Of a DNA stretch of 64,000 bases, positions 60,474-64,000 are shown one piece after another (the stretch's first letter is position 1; the number at the start of each line of letters is the position of its first letter). The DNA is from Ponticaulis koreensis DSM 19734. GTDB lineage: Bacteria > Pseudomonadota > Alphaproteobacteria > Caulobacterales > Hyphomonadaceae. The notes below the pieces were generated by a model. That model made no database searches. It saw nothing but the letters and a program-made list of their open reading frames with translations, and was not told the DNA's origin. Both the position numbers and the translations under genes were made by a program. The stretch lies in NCBI RefSeq assembly GCF_000420665.1, contig NZ_ATVJ01000003.1, positions 124,001-188,000 on the forward strand, written 5' to 3'.

Positions 60474-61412
60474 TCAGTAGCCCGGATCGTGTTCTTCCTG
60501 ACCGATGAGATCGGTGCTGTATGGCGTGGTCTGGTACATATTGTTGATCCAGTTGCCGAACAACAAATGCGCGTGTGACCGCCAGCGGTTGAGCGGCGGT
60601 TGCTTCGGATCATCATCCGGGAAGTAGTTGTGCGGGATCTGCATATCGATGCCGGCATCAATGTCGCGGAAATACTCTTCCGCAAGCGATGTGGAATCAT
60701 ACTCGATATGGTTGAACACGTAGAGGCGATTGCACTTACGTTCGTGAACGATGCAGAGACCCGTCTCGTCCGAATTCATCAGAACTTCCAGCCCGTCGAC
60801 CTTCTCAACGTCTTCTGCGCGGCACTCCGTCCAGCGTGAGACGGGGATCATGAAGTCGTCAGAAAAGCCGTTCATGTAGGGCGAGGACGGCACCAGATTG
60901 TGGTGGCGGTAAACGCCGAACAGTTTACGGTCGAGTACGTATTTCGGCACGCGATGGAAGTGCCAGATCGCAGCCATGGCGCCCCAGCATATGTTCAGCG
61001 TCGAATGGACGTTGGTGGCGGTCCAGTCGAAGATTTCCTTCATCTCGTCCCAATAGGTGACGTCTTCAAATTCGAGCGTTTCGACCGGTGCGCCGGTGAT
61101 GATGAAGCCGTCAAACTTCTGGTCCTTGATCTCATCCCAGGTCTGATAAAAGGACAGGAGATGCTCTGCCGAAGTGTTCTTCGGTGTGTGGCCGCCAACC
61201 CGAACCAGCGTAAACTCGACCTGAAGAGGCGAGGCGCCGATCAGGCGTGCCATCTGAAGTTCGGTGCGGATTTTATTCGGCATCAGATTCAACAGGCCGA
61301 TGCGCATAGGTCGGATGTCCTGACGATCGGCAAAGCGTTCAGTCTTAACGCGCACGCCTTCTTGCAGAAGGTGTTCGCGTGCAGGCAGGCCATCAGGAAT
61401 ACGTATTGGCAT
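60474..61412 (-). CDS. metA: Homoserine O-acyltransferase of the MetA family, predicted acetyl-CoA specific
   Basis: 312 residues from [19 protein letters not shown]. Catalytic Cys142 in NICWGAMAA and a His in FNHIEYD. The specificity residue (position 111, E. coli Gly for succinyl-CoA, Glu for acetyl-CoA) is Glu here ([12 protein letters not shown]), so homoserine O-acetyltransferase is predicted. First step of methionine synthesis. No SAM-II riboswitch core was found in its leader, though two hairpins are present (61474-61494, 61509-61530). Confidence 0.93.
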   Translation of the reverse strand: MPIRIPDGLPAREHLLQEGVRVKTERFADRQDIRPMRIGLLNLMPNKIRTELQMARLIGASPLQVEFTLVRVGGHTPKNTSAEHLLSFYQTWDEIKDQKFDGFIITGAPVETLEFEDVTYWDEMKEIFDWTATNVHSTLNICWGAMAAIWHFHRVPKYVLDRKLFGVYRHHNLVPSSPYMNGFSDDFMIPVSRWTECRAEDVEKVDGLEVLMNSDETGLCIVHERKCNRLYVFNHIEYDSTSLAEEYFRDIDAGIDMQIPHNYFPDDDPKQPPLNRWRSHAHLLFGNWINNMYQTTPYSTDLIGQEEHDPGY

Positions 61413-61473
61413 TTTTTTATCTGTTCCGAACTTAAAAATCTCCGTGCAGGGCACGATGTACTCTTAAATGGTG

Positions 61474-61530
61474 TGTTTGCCATGAATGCAAACAAAAGCA
61501 GGGTGTGCGGCCTCACTTCGCCGCGAGGCC
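61474..61530 (-). promoter_or_regulatory. Two inverted repeats in the metA leader
   Basis: TGTTTGC / GCAAACA (61474-61480 with 61488-61494, loop CATGAAT) and GGCCTC / GAGGCC (61509-61514 with 61525-61530). They lie 60-120 bases upstream of the metA ATG, between metA and the divergent deaminase. Could be an operator, attenuator or part of both promoters. They do not match a known riboswitch by eye. Confidence 0.35.
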
Positions 61531-61585
61531 AGACGCTCAAATCTGTGCTAGACTAGGGGCGCTACACGAAAATGGAGGCCTGAAA

Positions 61586-62605
61586 ATGGGCGAACTGAAA
61601 GACCTGATTGCAGAGCTTCCCAAGGCTGAGCTTCACCTTCACCTGGAAGGCTCACTCGAGCCGGAGATGATGTTCGAGCTGGCAAAGCGGAACGGCGTTA
61701 CGCTCAAATATGGTTCGGTTGAAGAAATCCGCGCGGCCTATGATTTCTCCAACCTGCAGGACTTTCTGGACCTGTATTATCAGGGTATGGGCGTTCTGCT
61801 GAAGGAGCAGGATTTTTACGATCTCACCTCGGCCTATCTGTCGAAAGCTACCGCAGACAATGTGCGCCATGTTGAGGTGTTCTTTGACCCGCAGGCTCAT
61901 ATGGAGCGCGGCGTCAGCTTTGAAACCGTCCTTATTGGCATCACACGCGCGCTGGAGGACGGTCATATCCGTCATGGCATCACCAATAAGCTGATCATGT
62001 GCTTCCTGCGCCATCTGAGCGAGGAGGAAGCCTTTGCTCTGCTCGAAGTGGCGACGCCTCATCTGGCAAAGATTGATGGGGTCGGCCTCGATTCTTCAGA
62101 GCTGGGGCATCCGCCGAGCAAGTTCGAACGCGTCTTCAAAGAAGCAAAGGCGCTCGGTCTGAAACTCGTCGCTCACGCCGGAGAAGAAGGCCCGCCAGAA
62201 TATGTATGGGAGGCGCTCAACCTTCTCAAAATCGACCGGATTGACCATGGCAATGCTGCCGCCCGCGATGATGAACTGATTGACCATCTGATCGAGACAG
62301 GCATGACGCTGACCATGTGCCCGCTCTCCAATCAACGCCTGTGCGTTACGCCGGATCTTACGGAGAATCCGCTGGCACATCTCCTCCGCTCAGGGGTGCG
62401 GGTCACCGTGAATTCCGATGACCCGTCCTATTTTGGCGGCTATGTGAACGACAATTACACGGCGATTGCAGACGCGCTCGATTTGTCTATGCCGGAGATC
62501 GTCATGCTCGCGCGCAACAGCTTTATTGGCTCGTTTCTGAGCGACGTGGATAAGGAAGCTGCGCTCGACCAGATCGATGCTGTGTTTGAGCAGCACCGGC
62601 ATTAG
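61586..62605 (+). CDS. Adenine deaminase (adenosine-deaminase superfamily)
   Basis: 339 residues. Zinc/active-site motifs: ELHLHLEGSLEP, VAHAGEEGPPEYVWEAL, RIDHGNAA and NSDDPSYFGGY. RIDHG and HAGEEGPP are typical of the adenine deaminase branch (fungal Aah1-like) rather than adenosine deaminase, where RIGHG is usual. Recycles adenine to hypoxanthine. GGAGG ribosome site, ATG at 61586. Divergent from metA. Confidence 0.9.
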   Translation: MGELKDLIAELPKAELHLHLEGSLEPEMMFELAKRNGVTLKYGSVEEIRAAYDFSNLQDFLDLYYQGMGVLLKEQDFYDLTSAYLSKATADNVRHVEVFFDPQAHMERGVSFETVLIGITRALEDGHIRHGITNKLIMCFLRHLSEEEAFALLEVATPHLAKIDGVGLDSSELGHPPSKFERVFKEAKALGLKLVAHAGEEGPPEYVWEALNLLKIDRIDHGNAAARDDELIDHLIETGMTLTMCPLSNQRLCVTPDLTENPLAHLLRSGVRVTVNSDDPSYFGGYVNDNYTAIADALDLSMPEIVMLARNSFIGSFLSDVDKEAALDQIDAVFEQHRH

Positions 62606-62607
62606 CC

Positions 62608-63009
62608 TCAGGCCGCTGCAGTAAACTCGATGCGAATGCCGCCAGGCATGGCGCAGATGAAGTGATTGATTGTCGCGCCTGACACGATCGGTTCCGGCGC
62701 AAACTCAATGCTGACATCGTCGCGCTCGGCGAGCTGAGAGTGGAGTGCGGTGAGGTGATATTTGTCGGCGACTTTCAGTGCCAGATGGTGAAGGCCGATA
62801 TTCGTTTTCCGGTCGAACTGTGTTGCGGCTTCCGGCTCGGCAATCTGCCAGAGTGTGAGCATGGTGGTGCCGTCAGATACGAACACAGACGGGTAATCCG
62901 GCTTTCCGCCCACTTCTTTGAAGCCCAGAGCCTCTACAAAAAAGCAGGTCGCAGCTTTCAGGTCCGGTACTGACAGGCCGACATGATGGACGCCAAGTGT
63001 TGTGCTCAT
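62608..63009 (-). CDS. VOC (glyoxalase-fold) protein
   Basis: 133 residues with two beta-alpha-beta units: HHVGLSVPDLKAATCFFVEA and HHLALKVADKYHLTALHSQL. A first metal His in HHVGL and a later Glu in GIRIEFTAA fit a metal-binding dioxygenase/glyoxalase-like protein. Function not assigned. Its start overlaps the PNPOx-like stop by 4 bases. Confidence 0.9.
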   Translation of the reverse strand: MSTTLGVHHVGLSVPDLKAATCFFVEALGFKEVGGKPDYPSVFVSDGTTMLTLWQIAEPEAATQFDRKTNIGLHHLALKVADKYHLTALHSQLAERDDVSIEFAPEPIVSGATINHFICAMPGGIRIEFTAAA

Positions 63010-63572
63010 TCTGAAATTTCCTTTTGGGCTTTGAGTTCGTCCGCCGTCCAGCGCGGCGTGATGTATTGCGGGCAGTTCCAGTCGAACGCGACGATGTTGA
63101 TCAGGAAGGCACCAATAGCTTTGTCGCGGTGTGCGGGCAGAGCGATCTGGGAGACGAAATCGGGGGCATCCTGCGCCGTCACATAAGCGCCGCGCCCGGC
63201 GATTTTCAGCCGGCGACGGTTTGGGTAGTCCATCAGAAACAGTGAAACACGGTCATTTACGCGTACATTGCCAGCCGACATGAACTGGCGGTTGCCCCGA
63301 AGGTCTGCAAAGCCGATACGGCTCTGGGATATGACCTGCAGAAAGCCCGTCTCTCCGCCGCGATGTTGGACGTAGGGCCATCCATCATCTGTAACACTCG
63401 CCATGTAGAAGCTGTTACGCTGCATGATGAAAGTCGCCTCTCTGGAGGTTAGGCGATCATCCCCGTTCGTCGCGTTGGCTTCCATGTTGGCGTAAAGCTC
63501 GCGAGATCCATCGAAGGTTTGAAGGGCGCGAGCGGTCGGGCTGAGCAAGGTTTTGAGATAGTTGGCTGTCAT
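63006..63572 (-). CDS. Pyridoxamine-5'-phosphate-oxidase-family (flavin) protein
   Basis: 188 residues starting MTANYLKTLLSPTARALQTF. Split-barrel flavin fold: FIMQRNSFYMASVTDDGWPY, VQHRGGETGFLQVI, LFLMDYPNRRRLKIAGRGAYV. Often binds FMN or F420. Coupled by a 4-base overlap with the VOC gene. ATG at 63572; upstream in-frame codons are Cys/Ser-rich and not part of the fold. Confidence 0.88.
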   Translation of the reverse strand: MTANYLKTLLSPTARALQTFDGSRELYANMEANATNGDDRLTSREATFIMQRNSFYMASVTDDGWPYVQHRGGETGFLQVISQSRIGFADLRGNRQFMSAGNVRVNDRVSLFLMDYPNRRRLKIAGRGAYVTAQDAPDFVSQIALPAHRDKAIGAFLINIVAFDWNCPQYITPRWTADELKAQKEISE

Positions 63573-63739
63573 GAGCGACAGATAGCTCTTTAGGAAATCA
63601 TAGGTAATTCCTAAAAAATGACACTCAGTGTTCCGGAACGTGGAACAATATATTCGAGACCGTACGACAGATGAGTTGCCGATCGTTGCGGCTACCCTCA
63701 TAGTTGGCTGATCAGCGGGATGGCGTCTGAGAGGGCAGG

Positions 63740-64000
63740 GTGCAGAGTAGTTTCAGGTTTCTTCTGGCGTGGCTTGTTGTGTTGGCCCATCTCACAGAAG
63801 GTGCGCGATTTACCAGCCATACCGGCATTTTCGCGGTGTTCGGGTTCTATCTACTGTCTGGCTATCTGATCACGCTGATCCTGAACACAACATACGAGTT
63901 CAGGTTCGCGCCTTTCGCGATCAACCGTTTTTTACGCCTTTTTCCCGTCTACTACATCATAGCGGCGGCGACGCTGATTATGATCTTCCTGCTTCCGGAG
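63740..64000 (+). CDS. Acyltransferase-3-family membrane protein, N-terminal part (runs off window)
   Basis: GTG at 63740, directly after an in-frame TGA, with GAGAGGGC upstream. The first 87 residues read FRFLLAWLVVLAHLTEGARF, then FAVFGFYLLSGYLITLIL and FAINRFLRLFPVYYIIAAA: the N-terminal helices and R-LR-FPVYY motif of acyltransferase-3 (OafA/NodX-type) proteins, which O-acylate cell-surface sugars. The gene continues past the right edge. Confidence 0.85.
   Translation, partial: MQSSFRFLLAWLVVLAHLTEGARFTSHTGIFAVFGFYLLSGYLITLILNTTYEFRFAPFAINRFLRLFPVYYIIAAATLIMIFLLPE

Noticed and set aside
61413-61585. SAM-II riboswitch in the metA leader
   Set aside because: Alphaproteobacterial metA often has one, but the conserved core (pseudoknot and GCTAAA-type tail) is not visible on the minus strand; only two ordinary hairpins are.

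Overview
The window is about 64 kb of a chromosome from an alphaproteobacterium, most likely of the Hyphomonadaceae/Caulobacterales group. Evidence for this is the set of genes typical of that group (DUF4170, DUF2855, DUF1206, DUF374 next to waaA/lpxK, a CtpA-like phosphatase, a hydrophobic carA/yqeY/metA neighbourhood), moderately high GC with a mixed third codon position, and a perfect CtrA-type box (TTAA-N7-TTAA) upstream of a hybrid histidine kinase. The genus is an inference from gene content only. No rRNA, tRNA, CRISPR array, integrase or transposase gene was seen.

Layout. 1-3.7 kb: end of a ZIP metal transporter, a receiver protein and a hybrid kinase. 3.7-5.0 kb: dispersed repeats and an uncharacterised ORF interrupted in frame by a repeat. 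5.0-14.8 kb: xseA, a possible small RNA with C-rich loops, a globin-coupled chemoreceptor, a Ca/Na antiporter with a PTR1-like reductase and threonine aldolase, a TetR regulator and uvrB. 14.8-20.3 kb: an AT-richer accessory stretch between uvrB and a FemAB-like gene. It holds unrecognised proteins (a soluble protein, a four-TM protein, a two-TM protein, a coiled-coil tail-anchored protein), several dispersed palindromic repeats, and two very small convergent membrane-protein genes. 20.3-30.7 kb: CPBP protease, SGNH esterase, cytochrome c, purD, an H-NOX sensor with a kinase-like partner lacking its ATPase domain, an APH-type kinase, mtgA, DUF1206, a hotdog protein and DUF1993. 30.8-38.6 kb: a Tat-exported D-amino-acid-oxidase-like protein whose domains are in permuted order, an amidohydrolase, hydrolases, RluB, hemerythrin and TauE. 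38.6-49.8 kb: a pentapeptide-like membrane protein followed by a lipid A/Kdo block (lpxL-lpxK-waaA-DUF374, four overlapping genes), a divergent CtpA-like phosphatase, pmbA, a CysQ-like phosphatase, DUF4170 and an MsbA-type ABC exporter. 49.8-64 kb: FrnE-like DsbA, pyk, a serine hydrolase, a desaturase, ubiA, rsmE, a DAACS symporter, carA, yqeY, a formyltransferase, metA (with the acetyl-CoA signature Glu111), adenine deaminase, VOC and PNPOx proteins, and the start of an acyltransferase-3 gene.

Most of the window is ordinary core metabolism and envelope biogenesis. The lipid A block is the clearest functional unit: Kdo transfer, 4'-phosphorylation, acylation, a phosphatase and an ABC flippase candidate lie together. 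Two gas sensors (protoglobin chemoreceptor and H-NOX) lie within 18 kb. The least explained material is the 14.8-20.3 kb stretch, the permuted oxidase, the ATPase-less H-NOX partner and the C-rich double hairpin downstream of xseA. All function calls come from reading motifs by eye; none was confirmed by a database search.
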